64,000 nt of DNA from positions 1 to 64,000 of the forward strand of contig NZ_JAGYJK010000004.1 of NCBI RefSeq assembly GCF_018402175.1, written 5' to 3'. Origin of the DNA: Yoonia sp. Its GTDB lineage: Bacteria > Pseudomonadota > Alphaproteobacteria > Rhodobacterales > Rhodobacteraceae. The notes beneath the pieces are model-generated. The model did no database searches and was not told the origin of the DNA. It was given only the letters and a program-made list of their open reading frames with translations. Positions 27,882 to 37,131 of this stretch are shown in pieces (within the stretch, counting starts at the first letter, position 1; every line of letters starts with the position of its first letter). The position numbers were made by a program, and so were the translations under genes.

Positions 27882-30299
27882 TCAATCCGCGGGCATTCCG
27901 ACCTTTGCCATCAAGGCTGCTGCCTCGTCCTCCATCAGCCGTTCGCGGCCTGCACCGGCCAGCGCGATGCGCCCTTGTTCAAGGAAAAGCGGCATCGCCA
28001 AGGGTGTCACCCTTTCCAGTACGACATGATCGACGCGGCCTGCGGTGCGGGCGAGCATCTCTTCGATCCGGCCGAAATCGACGAGGCCGCGCAACGCCTC
28101 TTCGCGGGTGATCTGCAGCATCAGGTGGTTGGGGTCGTATTTGGCCAAAGTGTCATAGAGGATGTCCGACGAAAACGTCGCCTGCCGCCCCGATTTGCGC
28201 GCCTGCGGCAGGTTGCGTTCAATCAGTCCGGCGATGGTGGCTGCCCCCCGGAAGGTGCGTTTCATCACGGCATTGCCGGACAGCCATGTCTCGAAACCCG
28301 CGCGCAGATCAGGCGCGCGGAACAATGGTGCTGCGTCGGTCACGGGTTTGAGCCCCCAGACCAGCACCGCGTAATCGGTGGCGACAAAGCCCAAGGGCTG
28401 CAGGTCCAGTTCTTCCATCCGCTGGGTCAGCAGCATCCCCAGCGTCTGCATCGCGTTGCGCCCCGCAAAGCCGTAGACGCAGATATGCTGGCGGCCGTCA
28501 TGCGGGAAACTTTCGACCAGTATCCGGTCAACCTCGGGCAGTTTGGACACCTGCCGTTGTAGGCCCAGCCATGCGGCGGTGTGGGCGGGCAATTGGGGCC
28601 AGTCGTCTTGCGCGAACATCCGCAGGATGCGTTGCGACAGTTGCGTGGAATTGGCGAATTTCGTGCCCATGAAGGTCGCGATTTTCGGCGTTTTGCTGGC
28701 GTCGCGCGTCACCTCGACCGTCATCTCGCGCAACCCATCGTAGCGCACGATCTGGCCGCCGATCAGGAAGGTGTCGCCTTGGGTCAGGGTAGCGGCAAAG
28801 GATTCCTCGACCTCGCCCAAGGGTTTGAAATTGCCCTTCAGGCGGACCTTGAGCGTGTCGGTATCCTGGATCGTGCCGATATTCATGCGGATGCGCAGGG
28901 CGGCGCGGGGGTCGCGCAATTGCCATTTGCCGTCCGCCGTCAGCAACAGCCGTTTCCAGCGGTCATAGGCGCGCAGTGCATAGCCGCCGGTGGCGCAGAA
29001 ATCGAGGCAGGCGTCGAACTCTGCCCGTGTCAGCCCGGCATAGGCCCCAACGCTGCACACCTCGGCGAACAGATCATCGGCGTAGAACTGCCCCGCGCAG
29101 GCGGCGATCAGAATGTGCTGGCACAGCACGTCGCGCGGGCCTGCACCCTTGGGGTCACCGTCAAGGTCATGGGCTTGCACTGCCTGCAATGCGGCGACGC
29201 ATTCGACCACTTCGAACCGGTTGGCAGGCACCAGCAGCGCCTTGGACGGTGCGTTATAGCGGTGGTTGGCCCGCCCGATCCGCTGCACCAGACGTTTGAC
29301 GTTTTTGGGCGCACCGACCTGAATGACCAGATCGACATCACCCCAGTCGATACCCAAATCCAGACTGCCGGTGCAGACGATGGCGCGCAGCTGACCCGCG
29401 ACCATCGCGGATTCCACGCGTTCGCGTTGGTCGCGGGCAAGGCTGCCGTGGTGGATGCCGATGGGCAGATCATCGGTATTGGCGAGCCAGAGGTTGTGAA
29501 AGAAAATCTCGGCCTGCGCGCGGGTGTTGTGAAAGATCAGCGTGGTCTTGTGCTGTTTCACAGCCTCCAGCACGGCGGGGATGGCATAGGTGGCACCGCC
29601 CCCGGCCCAAGGTGGCGGCGCCTCGGTCTGCAGCATGGCGATGTCCGGCGCAGGGCCGGGATCGGCCAGCAGGATCGGGCAGGGGTCGGGGTGGCGCGCA
29701 AGCATCCGCGCGATGGCGGGCGGGTCCTCGACCGTGGCGGACAGGCCAACGCGGCGCAGGCCGGGCGCAAGGGTCTGCAAGCGGCTCAGCGCCAGCATCA
29801 GCTGATCGCCCCGTTTGCTTTCGGCGAGCGCGTGGATTTCATCCACGATCACCCGCTGTAATCCGGCAAACATGCGCGGCGCATCTTCATAGCTGATCAG
29901 CAAGGCCAGCGATTCGGGCGTGGTCAGCAGGATATGGGGCGGGTCGGCACGCTGGCGGCGTTTTTGGGTATAGGATGTGTCGCCGGTGCGATCCTCGATC
30001 CGGATCGGCAGGGCCATGTCATCGACGGGTCTGCGCAGGTTGCGTTTGATATCGGCCGCCAGCGCCTTGAGCGGCGAGACATAAAGCGTGTGCAGCCCGT
30101 GATGCGCCCCATCCGCCAGTTCGACGAGGCTGGGCAGAAAACCTGCCAGCGTCTTGCCCCCGCCTGTGGGCGCGATCAGCAGCAGGGCGGCGTCGCTCGC
30201 GCGGTCAAGCATGGCCTGCTGATGCGGATGCACCGACCAGCCGCGGCCTGCGAACCACGCGTCGAACTTGGCTGGCAGCTGGCGCGTGGCGTCTGGCAT
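27882..30299 (-). CDS. Ligase-associated DEXH-box helicase (Lhr type)
   Basis: An SF2 helicase of 805 residues. Walker A APTGGGKT is at 43-50, the DEIH box at about 152 and later motifs such as QRIGRANHRY near 330-340, then a winged-helix and a C-terminal Lhr core. It unwinds DNA during repair, probably with PdeM directly downstream. The N-terminus (MPDATRQLPAKFDAWFAGRGW) matches the ligase-associated subgroup rather than long Lhr. The exonuclease and ligase of that module are not nearby; the upstream neighbour is an AAA ATPase. Confidence 0.9.
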   Translation of the reverse strand: MPDATRQLPAKFDAWFAGRGWSVHPHQQAMLDRASDAALLLIAPTGGGKTLAGFLPSLVELADGAHHGLHTLYVSPLKALAADIKRNLRRPVDDMALPIRIEDRTGDTSYTQKRRQRADPPHILLTTPESLALLISYEDAPRMFAGLQRVIVDEIHALAESKRGDQLMLALSRLQTLAPGLRRVGLSATVEDPPAIARMLARHPDPCPILLADPGPAPDIAMLQTEAPPPWAGGGATYAIPAVLEAVKQHKTTLIFHNTRAQAEIFFHNLWLANTDDLPIGIHHGSLARDQRERVESAMVAGQLRAIVCTGSLDLGIDWGDVDLVIQVGAPKNVKRLVQRIGRANHRYNAPSKALLVPANRFEVVECVAALQAVQAHDLDGDPKGAGPRDVLCQHILIAACAGQFYADDLFAEVCSVGAYAGLTRAEFDACLDFCATGGYALRAYDRWKRLLLTADGKWQLRDPRAALRIRMNIGTIQDTDTLKVRLKGNFKPLGEVEESFAATLTQGDTFLIGGQIVRYDGLREMTVEVTRDASKTPKIATFMGTKFANSTQLSQRILRMFAQDDWPQLPAHTAAWLGLQRQVSKLPEVDRILVESFPHDGRQHICVYGFAGRNAMQTLGMLLTQRMEELDLQPLGFVATDYAVLVWGLKPVTDAAPLFRAPDLRAGFETWLSGNAVMKRTFRGAATIAGLIERNLPQARKSGRQATFSSDILYDTLAKYDPNHLMLQITREEALRGLVDFGRIEEMLARTAGRVDHVVLERVTPLAMPLFLEQGRIALAGAGRERLMEDEAAALMAKVGMPAD

Positions 30300-30369
30300 G
30301 GATGTCCCGATGCAAAAGATCTCCCCTTAGGTAGGTGGAAGCCTGTCGATTGCAAAGGGCGGCAATTAT

Positions 30370-31680
30370 CTAGCGGACGATGTCTTCGTCGGTGACGAAC
30401 ATATTGGCCCAGGCGCGGTCGAGCAGGTCAGGCGACATATGATAGGGGATCCCTTCGAAGTCGCAGATCGAGATCATATGGTCGATCAGAAACGTGGGAT
30501 GAAAATTCGCATAGATGTTGTTTATCTCAGGATAGCGCACATTCAGCAGGTGGACGAGCGTGTCTTCGTCCAGTGGCATCTGGCGCTTGCGCGCGACCAT
30601 GGCAAAGATTTTCAGGTAATCTTCCTGATTGGGGCCGTCGATCTTGATCTTGTAGAAAATCCGCCGCAACGCTGCCTTGTCAAAGATCGCGTTGGGGTGA
30701 AAGTTGGTCGAGAACACGACCAGCGTGTCGAACGGCACTTCGAATTTCTCGCCCGATTGCAGGGCCAGAATATCCCTGTTTTCTTCCAGCGGCACGATCC
30801 AGCGGTTGACCAGCATCTGCGGCGGTTCGGTCTGCCGGCCAAGGTCATCGACGATAAAGATGCCGCCGGTGGATTTCATCTGCAAAGGTGCCTGATAGGT
30901 CCGCGCGGTCGGGTTATAGACTAGGTCCAGCATCGACAGCGACAATTCACCGCCCGTGATCACCGTGGGCCTTTCACAGCGGATATAGCGGGTATCGAAC
31001 CGCCCCGAGGTACGGCGCAAACTGGTGGGGTCGTCCACGTCATCTTCGGCGGCGGAATGCACGACGGGGTCATAGACAGTGATGACCTGACCGGAATACG
31101 CGATGGCGCGCGGCACATAGATCTTGTCCCCAAGCGCATCCCTTATCCCGTTGGAAATCGACGATTTCCCGTTGCCGGGCGGGCCATACATCAGAATCGA
31201 CCGACCGGCACCGACAGCCGGGCCAAGATGGGACAACAGATCCGCAGGCAGGACCAGATGACCCATTGCGGTGGTCAGCTGTTCGCGGGTGATCTGGGTG
31301 TTGCGGATCGACTGTCGTTTGACCTGTTCGGCGTAAACGGACAAAGGCACCGGCATCGGCCCGTAATATTCGGATTGGTGCAGCGCATCCAGCGCGCGCG
31401 CGCGGCCCGCATCGGTGAGCCGATACCCCATCTCACTGCCGCTGTTGGCGTTCAAAGTGCCTGTCGCCTCTATCAGCAGCTGGCCGCGCGCCAGATCGAC
31501 CAGTTCCTGCGTGACCGACACCGGCAGGCAGATGGCCCGGCTGATCTGCGACACCTGATCAAGGTTCATCCGGAACATCGTCTTGATCAGGATGTCGCGC
31601 ATCATGGCAATGGGCAGCAACATCGCATCCAGACTGCGCGGGGCGGGTGGAGCCGTAACAGTGGATGTTTGCACGTTCAT
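30370..31680 (-). CDS. AAA-type ATPase of uncertain function next to the Tad locus
   Basis: A 436-residue ATPase. Walker A GPPGNGKSS is at about 166-174 and a Walker B-like GGIFIVDDLGRQ around 270. The first 150 residues form a helical domain (LTDAGRARALDALHQSEYYGPMP) that I do not recognise. The arrangement resembles MoxR or replication-type AAA proteins but is not diagnostic. It is 120 bases from the prepilin peptidase gene and 70 from the helicase. It runs in the same direction as both, so it may belong to the pilus locus or stand alone. No membrane helix. Confidence 0.7.
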   Translation of the reverse strand: MNVQTSTVTAPPAPRSLDAMLLPIAMMRDILIKTMFRMNLDQVSQISRAICLPVSVTQELVDLARGQLLIEATGTLNANSGSEMGYRLTDAGRARALDALHQSEYYGPMPVPLSVYAEQVKRQSIRNTQITREQLTTAMGHLVLPADLLSHLGPAVGAGRSILMYGPPGNGKSSISNGIRDALGDKIYVPRAIAYSGQVITVYDPVVHSAAEDDVDDPTSLRRTSGRFDTRYIRCERPTVITGGELSLSMLDLVYNPTARTYQAPLQMKSTGGIFIVDDLGRQTEPPQMLVNRWIVPLEENRDILALQSGEKFEVPFDTLVVFSTNFHPNAIFDKAALRRIFYKIKIDGPNQEDYLKIFAMVARKRQMPLDEDTLVHLLNVRYPEINNIYANFHPTFLIDHMISICDFEGIPYHMSPDLLDRAWANMFVTDEDIVR

Positions 31681-31800
31681 TGTTCTGCCTATCCGCTGAA
31701 AGCATGGGTGTCTGATGATCGGGGCTTGGTCGCCAGAATACAGCCCATTATGGCGAAATCGTGAACAAAGCCGTGCCAGTCAAAGGCATTGCGCAAAGTT

Positions 31801-32292
31801 TCAGCGATAGACCGCGACCAGCGTCAGATAAAACACCAGCGTCATCGCCAGCGGAAATCCCATCGGGAACCTGCGGGTTGCGGACCAGCTTTGCCAATGT
31901 GGTACCAAACGGCGCAGGGGGCTGATTTTCACCAGCCGATGCGTGACAAGACCGGCCATCAGACAGGCCGCGAACAGGGGCAAAACCAAAGGCAGATCTG
32001 TGGTGGCAATGAATGGTGCGGCCGCGGCGGTGAATTTTGCGTCACCCGACCCAATAACGCGCACCATGTTCAGAATGAACCCGATCAGCAGCATGACCGG
32101 CAGATGCAGCCAATGCCACAGGTAGTGGCCAAACGGCAGGGCGATCAGGCCCAACACGGCAAAGCTGATCACCAGCGCATAGACTGCGACATTGGGGATT
32201 TTCATCTGCCGCAGATCGCTCCACGCGACATAGATCGCAATCGGGACGACGGCGGGCAAAAACCACAGGGCTGCGCTGGCGGTCAGTCCCAT
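31801..32292 (-). CDS. cpaA: Prepilin peptidase TadV/CpaA
   Basis: An aspartyl protease of the inner membrane, 163 residues, about five helices, that cleaves Flp prepilins. The two catalytic motifs are SDLRQMKIPN (Asp26) and GSGDAKF (Asp84). Only 4 bases separate it from the adjacent TPR lipoprotein gene, so they probably share a transcript. Confidence 0.95.
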   Translation of the reverse strand: MGLTASAALWFLPAVVPIAIYVAWSDLRQMKIPNVAVYALVISFAVLGLIALPFGHYLWHWLHLPVMLLIGFILNMVRVIGSGDAKFTAAAAPFIATTDLPLVLPLFAACLMAGLVTHRLVKISPLRRLVPHWQSWSATRRFPMGFPLAMTLVFYLTLVAVYR

Positions 32293-32296
32293 CGGA

Positions 32297-33151
32297 TCAG
32301 TTCACAGCATTGTTTTCGAGCGCCTCTAGCGCGCGCACGGCGGCGTCGAAATATTGTGGATGCGTGTTGATCGCGTCATTCAACAGCGATTTGCCAATCG
32401 TGACGTCATTTTGCTTGATCGCGGTCAGCGCCATCGTGTGCAGCAATTGCGCGCGTTCGACCTGCGTCATTGTCACGACAGGCAGTGCGTAATTACGTTG
32501 CGCACCGCGCGCCAGAACCAGATTGTTCTTGGCCGTGAACATGGCCGGATTGAACCGCAAGGCATCGGAAAACAGCCGTTCGGCGGCAGGGTAATCGCCT
32601 CGCGTCAGTTTGGAAAACCCCCAGTTGTTATAGACCGGTGCGGGCCGCGTGGTCAGGCCGACTGCGGTCTCATAGAAACTGTCGGCCTTGTCCCATTGCT
32701 GGCGGCTGTCGGCGACCATGGCTTCGAGGCGGTAGCGTTCAAAGGTTTCAAAGGTCGGCGGAATTGTGTTCAGCGTTGCGGCCGCGTCGTCCCACAGATT
32801 GCCACGGATATAGGCATCGGCAAGGTTGAGGCGGTCGTTATCCGAGGCATCGGGATGCGCCGTGACGGTCTGCCAGGCTACGACGGCCTCGGTTACGCGG
32901 CGCGCGCGGATCAAGGACAGTGCAAGCCCGCGTTGCAAATCAATGCGGCCGGGATCGTTGGCATTGGCATTGGCAAAGTAGTTGACGGCCTCGTCCGGGT
33001 CGCCGACCGTCAGCATGACGTCGTTGAGGTTGGTTTCATCAACGACATTGATGTCGCGCAGCGCCTGTTCCAAATCGGCTTCGCCGGACCTGTCACAGGC
33101 GGATAGGGCGATGAGTGTCGCAAAAAGCGGTATGAAAACTGGATGGCGCAT
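32297..33151 (-). CDS. TadD-like TPR lipoprotein (first copy)
   Basis: A 284-residue secreted protein with a lipobox (LIALSAC, Cys at about residue 19) and TPR-like repeats across residues 60-270. It probably sits in the outer membrane and helps assembly or secretin positioning in the Tad machine, as TadD does. A second, shorter TPR lipoprotein follows immediately upstream on the same strand, so the tadD position is occupied twice. Confidence 0.85.
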   Translation of the reverse strand: MRHPVFIPLFATLIALSACDRSGEADLEQALRDINVVDETNLNDVMLTVGDPDEAVNYFANANANDPGRIDLQRGLALSLIRARRVTEAVVAWQTVTAHPDASDNDRLNLADAYIRGNLWDDAAATLNTIPPTFETFERYRLEAMVADSRQQWDKADSFYETAVGLTTRPAPVYNNWGFSKLTRGDYPAAERLFSDALRFNPAMFTAKNNLVLARGAQRNYALPVVTMTQVERAQLLHTMALTAIKQNDVTIGKSLLNDAINTHPQYFDAAVRALEALENNAVN

Positions 33152-33177
33152 GTTTCTGCGTCCTCTTGCTGCTCTGC

Positions 33178-33738
33178 CTAGAGATCCGACATCAGGACAA
33201 AGTCACCTGCACCACGTCGGATCAGACTGAAATTTTGAACGTCTTTTGCGAAATTTTCGTCAGCATCCGCGAGATCTGCGAGAGACAAGCGCAAATTCTC
33301 GCGTATTTCGTCGGAATTGCCGTTATCGGCGGCAAAGGCGCGACGGAAAGCCTCGCTTGCTTCGCCGACTTGGCCGCGTTCCATCAGGACAACGCCCAGA
33401 TTGTTCCATGCTGGGGGAAAGGTCGGATCTTCTGCGACGGCGCGCCGCAACCAGCGTTCTGCCTGCCCAAGCCGCCCCAGATTAAGGTTCGCCGATCCGA
33501 TGGCCGACATCGTGTCAACGTTCAACCCCTGCTGGGCGGCGGCGCGATGATAGGCTTTCAGCGCCAGATCGACTTCACCTGCCGCCATCAGCCGATGACC
33601 GACGATCAGCCCGTCGATATTGCCCATCCCCGCAGCCCCCGGCGCGAAAGTGCCATCGCTGGACTGGTTCAGGTCGCCCGCGTTGCAGGCGGCCATGGCG
33701 ATGACTGCAAGGGTCAGCATGGTCTGATGAATGCCCAT
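33178..33738 (-). CDS. TadD-like TPR lipoprotein (second copy)
   Basis: A 186-residue lipoprotein. The signal peptide ends AVIAMAAC (Cys about 18), then two to three TPR units (about 55-150, with NLNLGRLGQAERWLRRAVAEDP). It follows tadC after 14 bases. It and the gene at 32297 look like related paralogs; which one matches the single TadD of other species is not clear. Confidence 0.82.
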   Translation of the reverse strand: MGIHQTMLTLAVIAMAACNAGDLNQSSDGTFAPGAAGMGNIDGLIVGHRLMAAGEVDLALKAYHRAAAQQGLNVDTMSAIGSANLNLGRLGQAERWLRRAVAEDPTFPPAWNNLGVVLMERGQVGEASEAFRRAFAADNGNSDEIRENLRLSLADLADADENFAKDVQNFSLIRRGAGDFVLMSDL

Positions 33739-33752
33739 CGCCGGTTCAGCCC

Positions 33753-34706
33753 CTATCCAAGGCTTGTTGCGATGGCATAGATCGACGGTCCGATCAGGAT
33801 CGCCATCAGCGGTGGCACGGTCAGCATCATCGTGGCCAGCGTCATCTTGGTCGGTAGTTTGTTGGCGGCCTCTTCGGCGCGCATCACGCGTTTGTCGCGC
33901 ATTTCCGACGCATAGACACGCAGCGCGTCCGAGATGGATGTGCCGAATTGGGCCGATTGCACCATCACCGTCACAAAGCTGGAAATATCCGGCACGCCGC
34001 AACGTTCGGCCATATCCTTAAGAACGGTGGTCTTGTCCTTTCCGGCCTTGGCTTCCTGGCTGACGACCTCGAATTCCTCGGCCAGTTCGGGAAAGCCGAT
34101 GCGCAATTCGTTCGACACGCGCAGGATCGACTGGTCCAACGATTGCCCCGCTTCGACGCAGACAAGCATCAGGTCAAGCGAATCTGGAAAGGCGTTGATA
34201 ATGGCCGCTTTGCGCACCTCGACACGGCGTGTGACCCAGTATTTGGGAAACAGATAGCCAATGCCGCCTGGAACGAGGATCATCATGACCAATTCCTGCG
34301 TATTGACAGTACGTTGCGCCATTTCAATCAAGGCATAGATACCGCCACCGAACAGGCCGGTGATCCCCAAGGCGAACTGCAGGAAATGGTAAATACGAAC
34401 GGCATTCTTGCTGCGGTATCCTGATTGCAGCAGCTTGAGCTTGACTGCGGAATATTCCGCGGCGTTCTGCGGTTCAAGAAAGTTCGCATACTTCTCTAGC
34501 GTGTCTTTGCTGGATGCTGCGCGCAGTCTTTCGGTCTTGGTGGTCGGCCGGTTCGCGGCCTTGAGCCGGTCAAGCGGGTCTTGTTCGCGCCTGAGTAGGA
34601 CCGGCAAGGTCAGCAGGATCATGAACAATCCCAAAAGCCCGACGACCACCAACGGACCGAATGGCCCCAGAAGATCAACAGCGGTGGCTTGAATGGCTTG
34701 CATCAT
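33753..34706 (-). CDS. tadC: Type II/IV secretion inner-membrane platform protein TadC
   Basis: A 317-residue membrane protein with helices near residues 15-35, about 115-160 and at the C-terminus, and a GspF-like cytoplasmic domain (AFPDSLDLMLVCVEAGQSLDQSI). It forms the inner-membrane platform of the Tad pilus with TadB. The start was set at 34706, 5 bases after the tadB stop; a longer in-frame extension overlaps tadB and is not plausible. Confidence 0.93.
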   Translation of the reverse strand: MMQAIQATAVDLLGPFGPLVVVGLLGLFMILLTLPVLLRREQDPLDRLKAANRPTTKTERLRAASSKDTLEKYANFLEPQNAAEYSAVKLKLLQSGYRSKNAVRIYHFLQFALGITGLFGGGIYALIEMAQRTVNTQELVMMILVPGGIGYLFPKYWVTRRVEVRKAAIINAFPDSLDLMLVCVEAGQSLDQSILRVSNELRIGFPELAEEFEVVSQEAKAGKDKTTVLKDMAERCGVPDISSFVTVMVQSAQFGTSISDALRVYASEMRDKRVMRAEEAANKLPTKMTLATMMLTVPPLMAILIGPSIYAIATSLG

Positions 34707-34711
34707 CTTTT

Positions 34712-35677
34712 TCAGACTTTGATATTGGTCAGCGCGCGCATCACGATCAGGTTCAGCACCAAGAACGCCGCAACAACGAAACAGGCCGGAATGAACATCG
34801 GGCTTTCCATCACGTCGTCGAAATAATTTGGTTGCACCAGATTGATACCGATCAGCGCAAGGATCGGGAAACCCGACAGCAGGTTGCCGGACCATTTCGC
34901 CTCTGCAGTGATGGCATTGACGCGGCGGAACAGGCGGAACCGTGCGCGGATCACCTTGGCCAGACCATCGAGGATTTCCGCAAGATTGCCGCCAGATGAT
35001 TGCTGGATCGTCACCGCCACGGCCAAAAAACGCAAATCCTGATTGTCGAGCCGTTCCGCCATCGCCTTGAGCGTTTCGCCCATATCGCGCCCATAGGCAG
35101 TTTCATCGGCGACGATGCCGATTTCGGTGCCCAGCGGATCGGGGACTTCCTTGGCGACGATGTTGATCGCGCTTGAAAACGGGTGGCCCACGCGCAGCGA
35201 CCGCACGATCAGGTCTACTGCATCTGGCAATTGTTCGGAAATTTGGTTCATCCGTTGGGTCGCCTTGCGGCTGATCCAAAGATAAACGCCACCGACGCCC
35301 ATCAGTACGCTGATCAGAACCCGCACCGGCGGGGCCACTTGCGTGAACAGCGTCAACATCAAGAACGCCGCACCGCTGACCACGGCCATCACCATCATGA
35401 TCTGGGTGGGCGAAAAGGCGATATTCGCTTTTTGTGCCTTGGTCGCCAGCAATGAATAAATCGGGATGCTTTGCGATTTCATATGCTGTGTCATCTCCTT
35501 GCGGAGTTGGTCCAGCACCTGTTCGCGATTGCCACCTTTGTCGAGCATCTCAAGACGGCGGTTGACCTTGCCATCCATGCTGATCGACTTGCCGAAAAGC
35601 ACAAGATAGGCACCCTGGACCAGCGCCAGAACGGCGACAAAGATCAGGATATAGATGACCGGTTCAATGGATATCAT
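34712..35677 (-). CDS. tadB: Type II/IV secretion inner-membrane platform protein TadB
   Basis: A 321-residue platform protein, paralog of TadC. An N-terminal helix (about 7-28), a basic region (SKSISMDGKVNRRLEM), central helices near 95-135 and two C-terminal helices, with the F-domain block LPDAVDLIVRSLRVGHPFSSAI. It lies 5 bases after tadA. Confidence 0.94.
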   Translation of the reverse strand: MISIEPVIYILIFVAVLALVQGAYLVLFGKSISMDGKVNRRLEMLDKGGNREQVLDQLRKEMTQHMKSQSIPIYSLLATKAQKANIAFSPTQIMMVMAVVSGAAFLMLTLFTQVAPPVRVLISVLMGVGGVYLWISRKATQRMNQISEQLPDAVDLIVRSLRVGHPFSSAINIVAKEVPDPLGTEIGIVADETAYGRDMGETLKAMAERLDNQDLRFLAVAVTIQQSSGGNLAEILDGLAKVIRARFRLFRRVNAITAEAKWSGNLLSGFPILALIGINLVQPNYFDDVMESPMFIPACFVVAAFLVLNLIVMRALTNIKV

Positions 35678-35682
35678 CGCGC

Positions 35683-37122
35683 TTACTCTGCGATCATCGG
35701 TTCAAAGATGGCGGGCGGCAGGTCATAGCCCCACAGTTTGAACCGTTCGGAAAAATGGCTGCGCACGCCTGTCGCGGTGAAATGGCCGATGATCTTGTTG
35801 TCGGGGGTCAGGCCGACGCGCTGATAGCGGAAGATTTCCTGCATCGAGATCACATCGCCTTCCATGCCGGTGATTTCCGTGATCGAGGTCATGCGGCGCG
35901 ATCCGTCTTGCAGACGCGATGCCTGCACGATCAGGTTCACAGCCGATGCGATCTGGCTGCGCATTGCCTTGATCGGCATGTCGATCCCGGCCATGGCGAT
36001 CATGTTTTCCAACCGGCTGACCCCGTCGCGGGCAGAGTTGGCATGGATCGTGGTCATCGACCCGTCGTGGCCGGTGTTCATCGCCTGCAACATGTCGATG
36101 ACTTCTTCGCCCCGCGTTTCGCCGACGATAATGCGGTCAGGGCGCATCCGCAGGGCGTTTTTCAGACAATCGCGTTGCGACACGCCGCCCTTGCCTTCGA
36201 CATTGGGTGGGCGACTTTCCATCCGGCCGACATGGGTCTGTTGCAACTGCAATTCGGCGGTGTCTTCAATCGTCAGGATGCGTTCGGCATCGTCGATAAA
36301 GCCTGACAGCGCGTTCAACGTCGTGGTCTTGCCCGACCCCGTCCCGCCCGAGACGATGATGTTCAACCGGGTGGAGACAGCGGCCTGCAGATAGGCGGCC
36401 ATTTCTTCGGTAAAGGCGCCAAAGCGCACAAGATCATCAACGCCCAGCTTGTCTTTCTTGAATTTGCGGATCGAGACCAGTGATCCGTCCACCGCAATCG
36501 GCGGCACCATCGCGTTGAAACGCGACCCGTCTGCAAGGCGGGCATCGACGTAAGGGTTGCTTTCATCGACGCGGCGCCCAACGGCCGATACGATCTTGTC
36601 GATGATGCGCAACAGGTGGCGTTCGTCCTTGAACGTGACATCGGTCAGTTCCAGCTTGCCGTTGCGTTCCACGAAAATCTGCTGCGGGCCGTTGACCAGA
36701 ATATCGTTGATCGTGTCATCCTTGAGCAGGGTTTCCAGCGGGCCAAGGCCCGTCACCTCGAAGAACAGATCCTGGCTGAGGGTCTGGCGTTCTTCACGGC
36801 TGAGGACGACACCCATTTCTTCGAGGGTTTCGTTGGCGATTGCGTTGATTTCTGTGCGCAGCTCTTGTTCTGTCGCGCTTTCCAGCGCGGCGAGGTTCAG
36901 GTTTTCCAGCAGCGATTTGTGCAGGTCGAGCTTGAGTTCCTGCAACCGGTCCTTGCGGCGCTTGTCCTTGTCGGCGGGGCCAGCCTCGGCCGGCCTGCGC
37001 TGCGGCATGGCTTTCATCAGTGACGGGCCATCGGATTTGGGCGCTGGCGCAACGGGCCGCTGCCCTGTGGTTTGCATAACACCGGCAACAGGAACGCCCG
37101 GTTTCTTGTATTTTGAAAACAT
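35683..37122 (-). CDS. tadA: Secretion ATPase TadA/CpaF
   Basis: The VirB11/GspE-type hexameric ATPase that drives Flp pilus assembly and retraction. It has 479 residues. Walker A GGTGSGKT is at about 259-266, the Asp box is LTIEDTAELQL, the His box GSMTTIHANSARDG, and GETRGEEVIDMLQA precedes it. A Lys/Pro-rich N-terminal tail (1-60) precedes the globular core. AAAGG lies 6 bases before the ATG, just after the cpaE stop. Confidence 0.96.
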   Translation of the reverse strand: MFSKYKKPGVPVAGVMQTTGQRPVAPAPKSDGPSLMKAMPQRRPAEAGPADKDKRRKDRLQELKLDLHKSLLENLNLAALESATEQELRTEINAIANETLEEMGVVLSREERQTLSQDLFFEVTGLGPLETLLKDDTINDILVNGPQQIFVERNGKLELTDVTFKDERHLLRIIDKIVSAVGRRVDESNPYVDARLADGSRFNAMVPPIAVDGSLVSIRKFKKDKLGVDDLVRFGAFTEEMAAYLQAAVSTRLNIIVSGGTGSGKTTTLNALSGFIDDAERILTIEDTAELQLQQTHVGRMESRPPNVEGKGGVSQRDCLKNALRMRPDRIIVGETRGEEVIDMLQAMNTGHDGSMTTIHANSARDGVSRLENMIAMAGIDMPIKAMRSQIASAVNLIVQASRLQDGSRRMTSITEITGMEGDVISMQEIFRYQRVGLTPDNKIIGHFTATGVRSHFSERFKLWGYDLPPAIFEPMIAE

Positions 37123-37131
37123 GGATCGCCT

